Shown here in pieces: positions 35,367-45,350 of a DNA stretch of 64,000 bases (its first letter is position 1; the number at the start of each line of letters is the position of its first letter). Source of the stretch: Clostridiaceae bacterium (GTDB lineage Bacteria; Bacillota; Clostridia; DSM-8532). A program made the translations under genes and the position numbers. The stretch lies in NCBI GenBank assembly GCA_012719545.1, contig JAAYAD010000034.1, positions 1-64,000 on the forward strand. Reading direction: 5' to 3'. Under the pieces are notes generated by a model that had not been told where the DNA came from, ran no database searches, and saw only the letters and a list, made by a program, of their open reading frames with translations.

Positions 35367-36899
35367 TCAGTAAAAACTGATTTTCCTGTCAAGAGCCCTG
35401 TACTGGATGGCCTCGGCTATATGCCTTGCTTGAATGAGCCTTTCTCCTTCCATATCAGCAATGGTGCGCGAGACCTTTAAAATACGGTCATAAGCCCGGG
35501 CACTCATATTAAGCTTGTCAAAAGCTGCTCTTAATACCCTTTTTGCCTCTTCATCCATTTTGCAGAACTCACGAATCAATGCTCCTTTTAGATGAGCGTT
35601 GCAATAAATTCCGTATCTTTTATAACGTTCCAGCTGGATTTTCCTTGCCGCATTGACACGCTTTTTGATTTCTCTGGAACTTTCTTCAGGCTCCGCATTT
35701 TCAATTTCGCTATATTTAAGAGTTGGAACCTGTATATGTATATCTATCCGATCCATAAGAGGGCCTGAAAGACGGGAAAGATAGTTTTCCGCATCTCTGA
35801 AAGAGCATGTGCAGCTTCTGGAAGGATCGCCATAATACCCGCACTTGCATGGATTGGCGGCAGCCACAAGCATGAATTTACACGGATATGTGACTGTGCC
35901 GTTAATCCTTGATATATGCACCTGACCATCCTCAATTGGCTGTCTTAAAACATCAAGGGTTTTGCTTGAGAATTCAGGGATTTCGTCCAGAAACAGCACT
36001 CCGTGATGGGCAAGGCTTGCCTCACCGGGCTTTGGGTGCCTTCCACCGCCCACAAGGCTGACACTGCTCACCGTATGGTGGGGTGAGCGGAAAGGCCTTT
36101 CCTTTATTAGAGATGAATTTGGCGGCAGCAGGCCTGATACACTGTATATCTTGGTAATCTCCAAAGATTCCTCAAAGGTAAGGTCCGGAAGAATGGAAGG
36201 AAGCCGCCTTGCAAGCATGGTTTTACCCGACCCGGGGCTTCCTATCATAATCAGATTATGTCCTCCGCTTGCCGCAACCTCCAGCGCCCTTTTTGCATTC
36301 TTTTGCCCCTTAACATCTGAGAAATCCTCTTTTCCCGTATACTCAACCGATTCTATCAGAGTTTCATTGAGGCAGCATTCCAAAGCCTTTATGCCTTTAA
36401 AATGCTCCACCGCCTCTTTCAAAGTATTTACAGGATATATCTCAAGTTCTTCGATAATGGAAACCTCATTTAAATTCTGGTATGGCACAAGAATTTTCTT
36501 AAAGCCCAATTCTCTTGCCGCAAGAGCCTTGCAGAGCATTCCTGCCACCGGCCTTACACCGCCGTCCAGGGCCAGTTCCCCAATAAGCATGTATCCTTCC
36601 ATGGCAGATTCGGAAATAATTCCGGCGGATGCAAGGATACTCATGGCCAAAGGCAGGTCAAAACCTGAGCCCTCTTTTTTTGTATCTGCAGGCGCTAAGT
36701 TAACAGTTATACGTTTAGCGGGAAATTCAAATCCGGAGTTTTTTATTGCTGCTCTTACACGTTCTCTTGCTTCTTTGACGGATGTGTCAGCAAGACCTAC
36801 AATGTCAAATGCCGGGATTCCATTAGATATGTCTGTCTCTACCAGGATGTGATAGCCGTCTAAACCTGACAGGCCGCATGTGGAGACTTTGCTGAACAT
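35367..36899 (-). CDS. comM: Mg-chelatase-like AAA+ ATPase ComM/YifB
   Basis: Hexameric AAA+ helicase that promotes branch migration during integration of foreign DNA. The 510-residue protein has an N-terminal Lon-protease-like domain (1-170), the AAA core with Walker A GSPGSGKT and Walker B LFLDEIPEF, and the zinc-type cysteine region CGYYGDPSRSCTC. ATG 36899 is chosen: GGAGG lies 7 bases upstream and homology starts there. Together with dprA 29 bases downstream this is a common recombination pair. Confidence 0.95.
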   Translation of the reverse strand: MFSKVSTCGLSGLDGYHILVETDISNGIPAFDIVGLADTSVKEARERVRAAIKNSGFEFPAKRITVNLAPADTKKEGSGFDLPLAMSILASAGIISESAMEGYMLIGELALDGGVRPVAGMLCKALAARELGFKKILVPYQNLNEVSIIEELEIYPVNTLKEAVEHFKGIKALECCLNETLIESVEYTGKEDFSDVKGQKNAKRALEVAASGGHNLIMIGSPGSGKTMLARRLPSILPDLTFEESLEITKIYSVSGLLPPNSSLIKERPFRSPHHTVSSVSLVGGGRHPKPGEASLAHHGVLFLDEIPEFSSKTLDVLRQPIEDGQVHISRINGTVTYPCKFMLVAAANPCKCGYYGDPSRSCTCSFRDAENYLSRLSGPLMDRIDIHIQVPTLKYSEIENAEPEESSREIKKRVNAARKIQLERYKRYGIYCNAHLKGALIREFCKMDEEAKRVLRAAFDKLNMSARAYDRILKVSRTIADMEGERLIQARHIAEAIQYRALDRKISFY

Positions 36900-36966
36900 G
36901 CCATGACCTCCAAACAAGAACATTTGTTTGGAGTACATTCTAGCACAAATTCCTTAATTTTACAAC

Positions 36967-37788
36967 TTAAAATTTAGCATTTTTTATGTTATTAAGACAA
37001 TATTTTGAAGAAAACAACATGCCATATTCGCATATTTCGGCAAATCCAAGCTTTTTATAGATCTCTCCGGCTTTATTATTGCTGAAAAAAAGGTTGGGAA
37101 ATTTTTTGTCTTTCAATATGTCATGGGCTATTGATGAAACAACCTGTGATGCAAAGCCCTGATTTCTGTATTCGTCCCTAGTTACAACACCGCCTATGCT
37201 GGCATATAAATATGACTCCATGGTGGTATAAGCCTGGGAAACAATTATGCCGTCACGTTTTATAACAAAGCATCTTATTTCCCCCATTTCCATTCGTCTT
37301 CTTATTCCCCGTTCTATCTCCTCGCAGGAATGATAGAATCTGGCAAATTCAGGAACACTGTAAATGAGGGATGCCATTTCCCTGCAGTCTTCCAGTTTTG
37401 CTTTTTCTGCGCCATAGGGCGGAAGAAGTTTTTCGGGATTTTCCAAAACCATATGACAGGACGGCTCCAGGGCAAAACCATCAACATAAGGTAAAATATT
37501 TTCAAGAAGGCCTTTTTTGCCCAATACCACATCAGCTCCGGTAAAGGATACAAAGCCTCCCAGTTCCTCAAAGTCACAATTGCAGTCCCAGCTGTAAAGA
37601 TAAGCATAGTTAAAATGCCTCATAATCAAGGCATTAATCTTATCTTCCTCAACCTGAAACCATATTTCCTGAAAATCTTTATTAAACCCGTATTTCTCAA
37701 TTAAGGCCAAAAGGGTTGTATTAATGCTTCCCTCGCGGGTAAGATATCTTACAACCCTTTCAGCATCATCTGTAATTCGTTTAATCAT
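36967..37788 (-). CDS. GNAT-family acetyltransferase
   Basis: The 273-residue protein has an unassigned N-terminal half (1-135) and a C-terminal GNAT domain with the acetyl-CoA pyrophosphate loop RNQGFASQV (Q-x-x-G-x-A) preceded by ASIGGVVTRDEY, then FSNNKAGEIYKKLGF, the typical end of the fold. Its substrate is unknown. The start codon lies 2 bases from the stop of the upstream acyl-CoA ligase, so they are co-translated. That pairing could suggest acylation using an activated acyl group, but this is inference. Confidence 0.85.
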   Translation of the reverse strand: MIKRITDDAERVVRYLTREGSINTTLLALIEKYGFNKDFQEIWFQVEEDKINALIMRHFNYAYLYSWDCNCDFEELGGFVSFTGADVVLGKKGLLENILPYVDGFALEPSCHMVLENPEKLLPPYGAEKAKLEDCREMASLIYSVPEFARFYHSCEEIERGIRRRMEMGEIRCFVIKRDGIIVSQAYTTMESYLYASIGGVVTRDEYRNQGFASQVVSSIAHDILKDKKFPNLFFSNNKAGEIYKKLGFAEICEYGMLFSSKYCLNNIKNAKF

Positions 37789-37790
37789 TA

Positions 37791-39611
37791 CTACCAGTTA
37801 ATAATAAATTTTTTGTGGAGCTTTCTCATATCAACTCCCGCATTCTCAATATACCGTTTCATCTTCTCTGTTTCAACAGGTCTTTTTATTTTAAGGGTGG
37901 TTGTTTTTACAAGTTCCTCGTATGTCATTACAAAATATCTGATAATTTTATACTTAGGAATATCAGCATTTAATTGCCTTATTTTTGCCTCCAGCTCATC
38001 ACCAATTTGTTCCACTGTATATCCTTTTTCGGTAAAATAATCTTTATCTACAACCAGCTTTGCGCATACCTGCATATCCCCGTCGGGAGCGCGGTTGCCC
38101 CATACAAAGGAATCTTTAACTCCCGGTATTGCATTGAGCAAAATTTCAAACTCTTCAGGGAATGCCTTCTTGCCGTTTGTGAAGACAATCATGGATTTTG
38201 CCCGTCCGGTTATCTTTAGGTTGCCATTTTCATCAAGGATTCCAAGGTCGCCGGTTCTGAACCATCCATCAGGCTCCATTACTTCATTAGTTTCCTCAGG
38301 GTTTTCATAGTAACCCAGCATAACACTTTTTCCGCGGACCATTATTTCTCCCATGCCGTTTTCATCCGGGTTATCTATGGTTACTTCAACATCCTTTATA
38401 GGAACACCTACAGTTCCGGTGGTATTGAAATCCATTGATGTGCAGCTTACAACAGGAGATGTTTCTGTAAGTCCATATCCCTGAAGGAAAGTAATGCCGA
38501 AGCGTTCGATTCCGTGCAGGATATCGGTACCAATCGGCGCAGCCCCTGAAACAAAGATTCTAAGGTTAGGTCCAAGCTTTTCAAGGACCGATTTGAAAAC
38601 TTTTCTTCTTATATCTATGCCCAGCTTAAGAAGAAATTGGGTGACTCTGGTCATAGTATTTACAAGTTTTGTTTTGCCTGCTTTTTCTATTCCCTCCATA
38701 ACCTTTGAATACAATGCCTCAAAGATTGCAGGCACGCCTATCAATATTGTTACCTTGAATTCTTTAATGTTCTGGGCAAGCTGCCTTATGCCCTCCGCAT
38801 AGGAAATGGTAACTCCCATGTGAAGCATGAACATTAAGCCAACTGTATTTTCAAAGGTATGATGAAGGGGCAAAAGGGATAAGTGGACATCGGTAGGATA
38901 TACCTTAAGAAGCCCAGTTATGGATGTAACATTGCTTGTGATATTTTCGTGGGAAAGCATAACCCCTTTTGATATTTTGGTGGTTCCTGATGTAAATAAC
39001 AGAATGGACATGTCTTTGCGGTTAATTTCAGCATCCAAAAAGCTTCTTTCGCCTTTTGCCAATAACTCCCTTCCTTTTTCGATAAGGGATTTTATTGACA
39101 TGAATCTTTCATCACCTGACGGAACCGCAGATTCATCAAAACATATGAAGTATTTAATTGTAGTGTCCTTTTTGGACAGTTCAGCCATCATGTCCTTGTA
39201 TGTTTCACTGTAGAAAATAGCCGAGCCCTTTGATCTCTGAACCAGATTTTCAACCTCACCGGCAGGCAGATACTTGTCAAGGGGAACGCCTATTCCGGTA
39301 CCGTTAATTATTGATAGGTAAGCCACAGCCCATTCGTACCTGTTTTCGCTGATTATTGATATCTTGCTGCCCTTTAAGCCAAGAGAGTGAAGAGCAGTTC
39401 CCAGAGCATCCATATCCTGTTCAAGCTCAAGGTAATTCTTTTCTATAATCATGCCATTTCTTTTAAACCTGAATGCAGGCTTTGTTCCGTACTTTTTAGC
39501 ACTATTTTTAACTATTTCACGGCAGTCGCCGACAGGAACCGTCGTGTAATAGCCAAGTCCCTTCACTATCCTTCTTCCGTTTTGAACATAAGATTCATAT
39601 CCTTTATTCAT
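37791..39611 (-). CDS. AMP-binding long-chain acyl-CoA synthetase
   Basis: ATP-dependent adenylate-forming ligase for fatty acids. The 606-residue protein has the phosphate-binding P-loop LLFTSGTTKISKGVMLSH (usual TSGTTGxPKG, here with Lys and Ser replacing Gly and Pro), GYGLTETSP, the ATP-binding FRTGDLG, and a C-terminal ITGRAKSMIVFTNGKKAFPEE hinge (shown in part as GRAKSMIV and NGKKAFPE). Pattern and length match long-chain acyl-CoA ligases. The substrate is not determinable by eye. Twin palindromes in its promoter region suggest regulation, perhaps by fatty acyl-CoA. Confidence 0.9.
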   Translation of the reverse strand: MNKGYESYVQNGRRIVKGLGYYTTVPVGDCREIVKNSAKKYGTKPAFRFKRNGMIIEKNYLELEQDMDALGTALHSLGLKGSKISIISENRYEWAVAYLSIINGTGIGVPLDKYLPAGEVENLVQRSKGSAIFYSETYKDMMAELSKKDTTIKYFICFDESAVPSGDERFMSIKSLIEKGRELLAKGERSFLDAEINRKDMSILLFTSGTTKISKGVMLSHENITSNVTSITGLLKVYPTDVHLSLLPLHHTFENTVGLMFMLHMGVTISYAEGIRQLAQNIKEFKVTILIGVPAIFEALYSKVMEGIEKAGKTKLVNTMTRVTQFLLKLGIDIRRKVFKSVLEKLGPNLRIFVSGAAPIGTDILHGIERFGITFLQGYGLTETSPVVSCTSMDFNTTGTVGVPIKDVEVTIDNPDENGMGEIMVRGKSVMLGYYENPEETNEVMEPDGWFRTGDLGILDENGNLKITGRAKSMIVFTNGKKAFPEEFEILLNAIPGVKDSFVWGNRAPDGDMQVCAKLVVDKDYFTEKGYTVEQIGDELEAKIRQLNADIPKYKIIRYFVMTYEELVKTTTLKIKRPVETEKMKRYIENAGVDMRKLHKKFIINW

Positions 39612-39641
39612 AGAATCTTCACCCCGACCTTTTCCTGGTAA

Positions 39642-39684
39642 TATTATATGGTGATATAATATGATATTATTACTTGGTAATAAT
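39642..39684 (-). promoter_or_regulatory. Two adjacent perfect palindromes upstream of the acyl-CoA ligase
   Basis: TATTATAT-GGTG-ATATAATA at 39642-39661 and ATTATTAC-TTG-GTAATAAT at 39666-39684 lie 31-73 bases upstream of the start. The first contains a TATAAT-like -10 on the minus strand and the second covers the place of the -35. They look like operator sites for a dimeric repressor. The AT-rich composition makes the first palindrome less persuasive than the second. Confidence 0.5.
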
Positions 39685-39756
39685 TATAGAGTAAAAAATA
39701 GTATATTTCAAGGCTTTATTTTTCCTTAAATGATAAATTAAATTCTGACTAAGGAT

Positions 39757-40434
39757 TTACATAAAGGCATCAAGAATAAAAGCATTGTCTTTAAGCCACT
39801 TTTTGTGGTTCTTATAATCCGGCATATGCTTTTCTACTTCCTGCCAGAAGGCTTTTGAATGGTTTTTATGCAAGACATGGCATAATTCATGAATAATCAC
39901 ATAATCAATAGCTCTCTTATTTGCCAATATCAGGCGCCAGGATAAATTGATCCGGTTTTTGTAGCTGCATGAGCCCCAACGGCTTTTTGCACCGGTAATA
40001 CTGCAACCGGAATATTTGATTCCCGTAAGGTGGGACAATTCTTCCAAACGCTTCTTGAGAATTATTTTCCCCTGCTTTCGGCACCATTCTGCCAAAGCTG
40101 TTTCTATATTTTCCATAAGTTCTGAAGGAATAACCAGAAGACCGTTTTTTATTTTAATTGATTTTTCATTGTAATCGGTTGAAATAGTATAGGATTCCCC
40201 CAGAAAAAGAAATTGTCCTCCTACTGACAAGTTAATGGACTCTTTTTTTCTGATTCTCTCCAAAACTCTGCTTTTATTTCGTATAATCCAACTTTTCTTT
40301 TCTTCAATAATTCTGTCTATTTCCTTCGCAGGGAACTTTAGGGGCACTTTTACTATAACTTTGGCATCCCTGGTTATTGAAATGGAAACAGTCTTTCTTT
40401 TTGAACGTATAAGCTCATCAATGATAATATCCAT
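39757..40434 (-). CDS. YgjP-like metallopeptidase (M48-type fold)
   Basis: The protein of about 225 residues belongs to the YgjP/DUF45 group. It has the zinc motif VIIHELCHVLHKNHS (HExxH with a third ligand region shortly after) and the conserved CSITGAKSRWGSCS and INLSWRL segments just before it. Possible function in other bacteria: a cytosolic metallopeptidase; a UTP pyrophosphatase activity has been assigned to one relative. No ribosome-binding site is clear. ATG 40434 is a choice over the TTG five codons upstream, where AAAAGG is too close. Confidence 0.82.
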   Translation of the reverse strand: MDIIIDELIRSKRKTVSISITRDAKVIVKVPLKFPAKEIDRIIEEKKSWIIRNKSRVLERIRKKESINLSVGGQFLFLGESYTISTDYNEKSIKIKNGLLVIPSELMENIETALAEWCRKQGKIILKKRLEELSHLTGIKYSGCSITGAKSRWGSCSYKNRINLSWRLILANKRAIDYVIIHELCHVLHKNHSKAFWQEVEKHMPDYKNHKKWLKDNAFILDAFM

Positions 40435-40493
40435 ATAAGTACAAATCAACGCCTTTTATAATGCTATACCAAAATATATTACAACAAAAGAAC

Positions 40494-40521
40494 AGCCCCT
40501 TCAATTTAAATCGAAGGGGCT
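40494..40521 (-). terminator. Terminator after the chemoreceptor gene
   Basis: Hairpin with AGCCCCTTCGAT and its near-perfect complement (arms about 12 bases), followed on the minus strand by TGTTCTTTTG. It lies about 40 bases past the chemoreceptor stop and just ahead of the YgjP-like gene. Confidence 0.8.
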
Positions 40522-40561
40522 TTGATTATTCTCAATAATTCAGGCTAACGCAAAAACCAAA

Positions 40562-42646
40562 TCAGCACTTGAATTTTGATACTTCGAGTTGAAGCTGTTC
40601 AGCCAATTTTGCAAGGGACTCGCTGGATTTTGCGATTTCTTCGATGGCAACAGTCTGCTGTTCAACGGTTGCAGCAGCTTCCTGGGTGCCTGCTGCAAAT
40701 TCCTCAGAAACTGAGGACAGCTCGCTTATAATATTCACCATCTCGTCTTTCTTCTTTTCCATTTCCTTGCTTGAAGCATTCAGATTTTCAATAACATCTC
40801 TCATGTTTTCAATTGCGTTGTTTATGCCTTCAAACTTTTCGTTGGTGAAGTTTGCACTCTCGGTCTGAGCCTTCACAATCTCTCCTACCTCGTTCATGAT
40901 CTTCACCATGATATCAGAGTTATGAGAAAGTTCCTGAATAGCTATGTTAATTTCATCTGCAAAGCGATTTGATTGGTCGGCAAGATTTCTTATTTCATCA
41001 GCAACAACAGCAAATCCTCTTCCGGCGTCGCCTGCTCTGGCTGCTTCAATTGCCGCATTTAACGCAAGCAGGTTGGTCTGATCTGCAATTGTTTTAATCA
41101 TTTCGCTGCCCTTTTCAATCTTGTCAGCGCTTACCTTGGTTTCGGTAATGGACTTGAAAATGTCTGAAACTGCCTGGCTGTTATCCTTGGTCTTGCGTAT
41201 CAGGTCGTTCAATGCCTTAAGGCCGTCATTTTTAAGCCTGTCAACCAACTGAGCTGAGGCATTAAGTTCTTTAATGTTTTCCTGCTCCTTGCCAATAAGG
41301 TCACTTAAGATATGTATGTTCTGAGCTCCGATTTCTGCGCTCTGAGCTTGTTCGGAAGCACCCCTTGAGAATTCTTCAATGGTTTTAGCCATCTCATTTG
41401 CAGAATTTGCAGATTGCTGTGTTATGGATGTCAGTTCTTCGGAAGAGGCCGCTACCAGCTCTGTATTTTCAACTACCAGACGAACAAGGGAGGCGATATT
41501 GTCTCTCATTATGTAGATTGCATCTGCAATCTTTCCAATTTCGTCCGCCCTTTTCCTCATATGATTTTCTTCCTTGGAATCTGACTGAGTAAAATCATAT
41601 TCGGACATCTTTTTCACAGTTGCAAGAAGCTTTGTTATTGGGCTGGCAATGTATCTGCCCAAAAATCCTCCGGCAATTATTCCAAGGACAAGAGCAATTC
41701 CACCCATAACCATGCAAATAATTCTGAGATTCACCATATCCTTAAGGATATCTTTCTCAACAGCGCCTATACCAACATTCCAGGAGGTGTTGGGAATTGG
41801 GGTTACGGCGGTAATGCGTCTGGTGCCCTCAAACTCATAACGAATAATGCCGGTATTTCCAATACCAAGCCTTTGCAGCTCAAGGCCTAAATTTTTAAAC
41901 ACACCGTCTTCTTCTATATGCTTAAAAACATTTGCCCGAGATCTGACATACTCTCTGTTGGGATGCGCATATATTGTTCCGTCTTCTCCAAAAATAAACG
42001 CGTATCCGGATTCCCCTATACCCAGCTGATCAGTAATTTCATTAAATGCGGTGCCATCTCTTCTGGCTATTAATGCGCCTACCACGCTTCCTTTGTCTTT
42101 AATAGGCGCTGCATACATAATAGTAGGTATGCCCGATTTGTTTATCAGTATTTCGGATACGCTTTTTTTCCCTTTAAGAGCTTCCTTTACATAATTAGAA
42201 TCACTAAGCTGCGCTGCTTCTCCATTTAAAATGTACTTACCATTTCCGCTGGTGTCTACAACTGCCATATCAACGTAATCAAACTTTTCCAGCTGTTTGA
42301 TAAGATACTGGCGCTGCCTCTCAAAATCCATTGTAAGCATATTTTCGTTGTTGGCTACTTCATACAACACATCAAGTCGTGCTGTAATAATGGCATCGAT
42401 TCGCTGTGCGCTTTCTTTAGCCAGAGCTATTGCACTGTCTTCCTGCTGCTTAATTAGAACATTTGAACTAAAGAAAATCGTACTGAAACTAAGAAGTACA
42501 GAGATGGCAAGCACAATAGCCGCCGCAAAAAGAGAAATTCTTTTTGCAATGGTGAGATTCGTCATAAAATTTGATTTTGGAGCAGATTTTGGTTTTGTAA
42601 GTGCAAACTTTTTGACAGAATGTCTTTTTGGAAATGTTAGCTTCAT
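40562..42646 (-). CDS. Methyl-accepting chemotaxis protein
   Basis: The 694-residue transmembrane receptor has membrane helices at about 31-56 and 295-318. An extracellular dCache-type ligand domain lies between them ([25 protein letters not shown]), then HAMP (about 319-372) and a long signalling coiled coil. The hairpin tip is intact: [21 protein letters not shown] (in part NLLALNAA and [11 protein letters not shown]). Ligand unknown, as for most dCache receptors. GGGGG lies 7 bases upstream. No che or fla genes are in the window; the pilus ATPases give one possible output, but this is speculation. Confidence 0.95.
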   Translation of the reverse strand: MKLTFPKRHSVKKFALTKPKSAPKSNFMTNLTIAKRISLFAAAIVLAISVLLSFSTIFFSSNVLIKQQEDSAIALAKESAQRIDAIITARLDVLYEVANNENMLTMDFERQRQYLIKQLEKFDYVDMAVVDTSGNGKYILNGEAAQLSDSNYVKEALKGKKSVSEILINKSGIPTIMYAAPIKDKGSVVGALIARRDGTAFNEITDQLGIGESGYAFIFGEDGTIYAHPNREYVRSRANVFKHIEEDGVFKNLGLELQRLGIGNTGIIRYEFEGTRRITAVTPIPNTSWNVGIGAVEKDILKDMVNLRIICMVMGGIALVLGIIAGGFLGRYIASPITKLLATVKKMSEYDFTQSDSKEENHMRKRADEIGKIADAIYIMRDNIASLVRLVVENTELVAASSEELTSITQQSANSANEMAKTIEEFSRGASEQAQSAEIGAQNIHILSDLIGKEQENIKELNASAQLVDRLKNDGLKALNDLIRKTKDNSQAVSDIFKSITETKVSADKIEKGSEMIKTIADQTNLLALNAAIEAARAGDAGRGFAVVADEIRNLADQSNRFADEINIAIQELSHNSDIMVKIMNEVGEIVKAQTESANFTNEKFEGINNAIENMRDVIENLNASSKEMEKKKDEMVNIISELSSVSEEFAAGTQEAAATVEQQTVAIEEIAKSSESLAKLAEQLQLEVSKFKC

Positions 42647-42822
42647 ATTTGACCCCCTAATACAAATAAATTTATATATTGTTTTTTAATATATAGCCTA
42701 ATATAGCTTTTTTATATTTAATTATTTATCTAACTATTCTATTCAGCTATAAAGCGATTATAAAGCGATGAAGCAAAGAGGAAAAATATGAGTTTTACGT
42801 CTTAAAAGCGTCCGCAATGACC

Positions 42823-43452
42823 CTATGACATGTTATTGCCTTTTAAAAGGCTTTTTATTTTTTCAATAATCATGGAACTTGCCACTTCATTAAGACCGCC
42901 ATTGGGAACAATAATATCTGCAAATTTCTTGCTGGGTTCCACAAATGCTTCGTGCATGGGTTTTACGGTATTCAGGTATTGGTTGATGACTGAATCAATG
43001 CTTCGCCCTCTTTCATGAATATCCCTGGTAAGTCTTCTGGCAAAGCGAATATCTGAGTCAGTATCAACAAACACCTTGATATCCATAAGTTCCAGCAGAC
43101 GTGGACACTGAAAGATTAATATACCTTCAAGAACAATGACGCTTTTGGGTTCCTCACGAATTGTTTCTTTTAATCTTTTATATTCAATAAAGGAATATAC
43201 AGGCCTCTGAATTGGTCTGCCTTCCTTAAGTTCCTTGATCTGTTCAATCAAATATTCATTATCGAAGCTGTCTGGATGGTCGAAATTTAACTGCTTACGC
43301 TGTTCGTAGCTTAATGTATCAAAGGATTTGTAATAATAATCCTGACAAATGAGGACTATTTCATCTGAAAAGTACTCCTGAAGCTTTTTTGCCAGCGTGG
43401 TTTTCCCAGAACCAGTACCTCCTGCAATGCCTATAACCACAGCCTTGCTCAT
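42823..43452 (-). CDS. udk: Uridine kinase
   Basis: Phosphorylates uridine and cytidine in pyrimidine salvage. The 209-residue protein has Walker A GGTGSGKTT at about 10-18, the uridine-binding FDHPDSFD segment, the RPVYSF motif, the VLEGILIF strand and FVDTDSDIRFARRLTRD with the catalytic Arg region. Full length. No partner gene is adjacent in the salvage pathway. Confidence 0.96.
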   Translation of the reverse strand: MSKAVVIGIAGGTGSGKTTLAKKLQEYFSDEIVLICQDYYYKSFDTLSYEQRKQLNFDHPDSFDNEYLIEQIKELKEGRPIQRPVYSFIEYKRLKETIREEPKSVIVLEGILIFQCPRLLELMDIKVFVDTDSDIRFARRLTRDIHERGRSIDSVINQYLNTVKPMHEAFVEPSKKFADIIVPNGGLNEVASSMIIEKIKSLLKGNNMS

Positions 43453-43484
43453 TTTATTTCCTCCGTAGTAAGTCGTATTTCTGT

Positions 43485-43853
43485 TTATCTTTTCTCTGGT
43501 ATAATTTCAAGCCAATATCCATCGGGATCTTCTATAAAATACAATCCCATGGCATTGTTCTCATAGCAGATGCATCCCATCTCCTTATGAAGCTTATATG
43601 CCGCATCATAGTCATCGACGGTAAAGGCTATATGAAATTCATTGTCTCCAAGGTCGTAGGGACCTTCCTTATCTCTGAGCCAGGTCAGTTCTATTTTGTA
43701 TGACCCACCGTCTCCCATAAACACCAGAATGAAGCTTCCATCAGGTGCTTCTGTTCGTGATATTTCTTTAAGACCCAACGCTTTTTTATAAAATTCTACC
43801 GACTTTTCAAGATTAGTTACATTGATGTTTGTATGGTTAATTTTAAAATTCAT
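43485..43853 (-). CDS. gloA: Glyoxalase I / lactoylglutathione lyase-type protein
   Basis: The 122-residue protein is a single VOC-fold unit with HTNINVTNLEKSVEFYKKALGL at the start (metal ligand His8 region), an FHIAFTVDD second ligand area and LYFIEDPDGYWLEIIP at the end with the Glu ligand. It converts methylglyoxal adducts to lactoyl thioester. Many Firmicutes relatives act on bacillithiol or an unknown thiol rather than glutathione, so the substrate is uncertain. Confidence 0.88.
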   Translation of the reverse strand: MNFKINHTNINVTNLEKSVEFYKKALGLKEISRTEAPDGSFILVFMGDGGSYKIELTWLRDKEGPYDLGDNEFHIAFTVDDYDAAYKLHKEMGCICYENNAMGLYFIEDPDGYWLEIIPEKR

Positions 43854-43983
43854 TCCGATTCCTCCAAAACTCGAAGTAAATGCTTTATTGCAGTATAAGT
43901 TGGTAATGGATTGAATTTATTATACCATAAATCTAACGGAAAAAATATCCAATCTAAAAATTTTTCTTTTTTTTATAAAAAAA

Positions 43984-44010
43984 GGGCCTGTCCTTCCAGT
44001 TGGCAAGGCC
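43984..44010 (-). terminator. Terminator after the TraR/DksA-type gene
   Basis: On the minus strand GGCCT pairs with AGGCC across a loop containing a possible inner stem, followed by a run of seven T. It lies 24-50 bases past the stop. Confidence 0.7.
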
Positions 44011-44033
44011 AATTTCAATATAGCTTTAATGGC

Positions 44034-44573
44034 TTACGTTGGTATTTCTCCGCCCCTGTCCTGATGGGAATCGGCAGAGCCATATTCCATAACATCAAGG
44101 AATTGCTCTCCTCTTAAGGTATCATTTATATTGCTTGAATGTATAACCTGCTCCTCAGAAGGACGCCTTTTGGTTTTGCTGGCTTTCATATCCTGAATAA
44201 ATTTTTCTTCTTCTTTTGCACATTTTACACATAGCTTCGCATGGGGCAAAAGCTCAAGCCTTGCAGCCTCAATTGGCTGTTTGCAGCTTTCGCATATACC
44301 ATAGGTTCCCTTTTTAATCTTTTCTTTTGCCCTTTCTATTTCCTTAATCTCATGTTCCTGAAGCTTTTTAAGCCCCATCTGCATTTCTACATCAAAAAGC
44401 TCAGAAGCAATTTCAGAAGGATGATTATCATAATTGGAAAGTTCACTTAAGTTATTGTTGTCATTTTCCCCCAAAGTGAGGTTTTCCATATCATCAACTA
44501 TATCCTCATGGTACTCTTTATGCTGATCCAAAAGATGCTTATAATGCTGTGTATTTTTCTTTTCCATAAACAT
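44034..44573 (-). CDS. TraR/DksA-type zinc finger protein (YteA-like)
   Basis: The 179-residue protein has a long helical N-terminal half (Glu/His/Asn-rich, about 1-95), then the C4 zinc finger CESCKQPIEAARLELLPHAKLC (in part CESC and CVKC at about 97 and 118) as in DksA/TraR. An acidic or basic tail follows. YteA-type members occur in spore formers. DksA proteins modulate RNA polymerase, but this form lacks a strong coiled-coil tip acidic motif, so direct transcription action is uncertain. ATG 44573 is 5 bases after AAAGG; the internal ATG two codons later is also possible. Confidence 0.82.
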   Translation of the reverse strand: MFMEKKNTQHYKHLLDQHKEYHEDIVDDMENLTLGENDNNNLSELSNYDNHPSEIASELFDVEMQMGLKKLQEHEIKEIERAKEKIKKGTYGICESCKQPIEAARLELLPHAKLCVKCAKEEEKFIQDMKASKTKRRPSEEQVIHSSNINDTLRGEQFLDVMEYGSADSHQDRGGEIPT

Positions 44574-44696
44574 CCATGCCTTTCCAAAGTAATTTCACAA
44601 TTAATATTTCACCGTGAATCAGCAAAAATGCTTTCATTTTTTGGATTAGCGGACTTTTCAAATACTTTATGGAATATATTTTTATGGCAAGAAAAA

Positions 44697-44712
44697 AGAG
44701 CCCCAAGGCTCT
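44697..44712 (-). terminator. Terminator overlapping the end of the ferritin-like gene
   Basis: AGAGCC and GGCTCT form a short 6-base-pair stem with a 4-base loop, followed by T6. It begins at the stop codon, which is tight but compatible with Rho-independent termination. Confidence 0.75.
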
Positions 44713-45149
44713 TATTGCAATTGCAATTTCTTTAATTTATCAATGGCATGCCTGTCCTGATGGAGAATCTCGCCTGCTATATCTCGTGATTTTTCGTCAA
44801 GGTTTCCTCTTAATACCTTTTCAGCCATGTTAACACCCTGAGTTTCACCTTCAATAGCCTTTTCTATTATTTCATTCCTGTCCGCATCAGGACCAAGTTC
44901 CATATTAATTTTAAATTCTCCCATTAATCCTTTCATTCCAAGATTCTCTTCGGGTTTTCCTCCCAATTCCTGAATATAACCCGCAAGCTTTTCTATATTA
45001 TCTCTGTGATGCTTCTGTACATCTTTAAAAACCTTTTTTGCCTCCTCGTCATTTAACTTTGCAATAAAGTTATTGAAGCTCTCCACTGCCATATATTCGC
45101 CCTGCAAAAGCCTGTTAAGGGACTCTATGGTTTCTTGTCTTTGTGTCAC
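44712..45149 (-). CDS. DUF2383 / PA2169-type four-helix bundle protein
   Basis: The 145-residue protein is predicted all-helical, with four segments and conserved-looking Glu/His pairs (EYMAVESFNNF, VQKHHRDNI, EGETQGVNM, LHQDRHAID) that suggest a ferritin-like di-metal fold. It belongs to a family with no settled role; stress and sporulation have been proposed for some members. Bacilli and clostridia often carry one or more copies. GGAGG-like AGGAGG lies upstream of the ATG. Confidence 0.8.
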   Translation of the reverse strand: MTQRQETIESLNRLLQGEYMAVESFNNFIAKLNDEEAKKVFKDVQKHHRDNIEKLAGYIQELGGKPEENLGMKGLMGEFKINMELGPDADRNEIIEKAIEGETQGVNMAEKVLRGNLDEKSRDIAGEILHQDRHAIDKLKKLQLQ

Positions 45150-45350
45150 ATTAATTTCCTCCTTTGGGCTTACTAATCTTTTCGTGTTTAATTCTTAGTT
45201 TCCCACCCGCAGCAAGAAAAAATACTGACCTACCATGTTATGTTGAAATTTTAAGTTAAGTTGAGGATTCATTTGTATGAACAAGTAGACAGATTAGAAG
45301 CTGTTTTTACAATAAGCAAATTTGATATCAATACGTACGCAAAAAGCAAA

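Noticed and set aside
36151-36852. 233-codon plus-strand open frame opposite comM
   Set aside because: Antisense shadow of the ComM coding region, no supporting start site.
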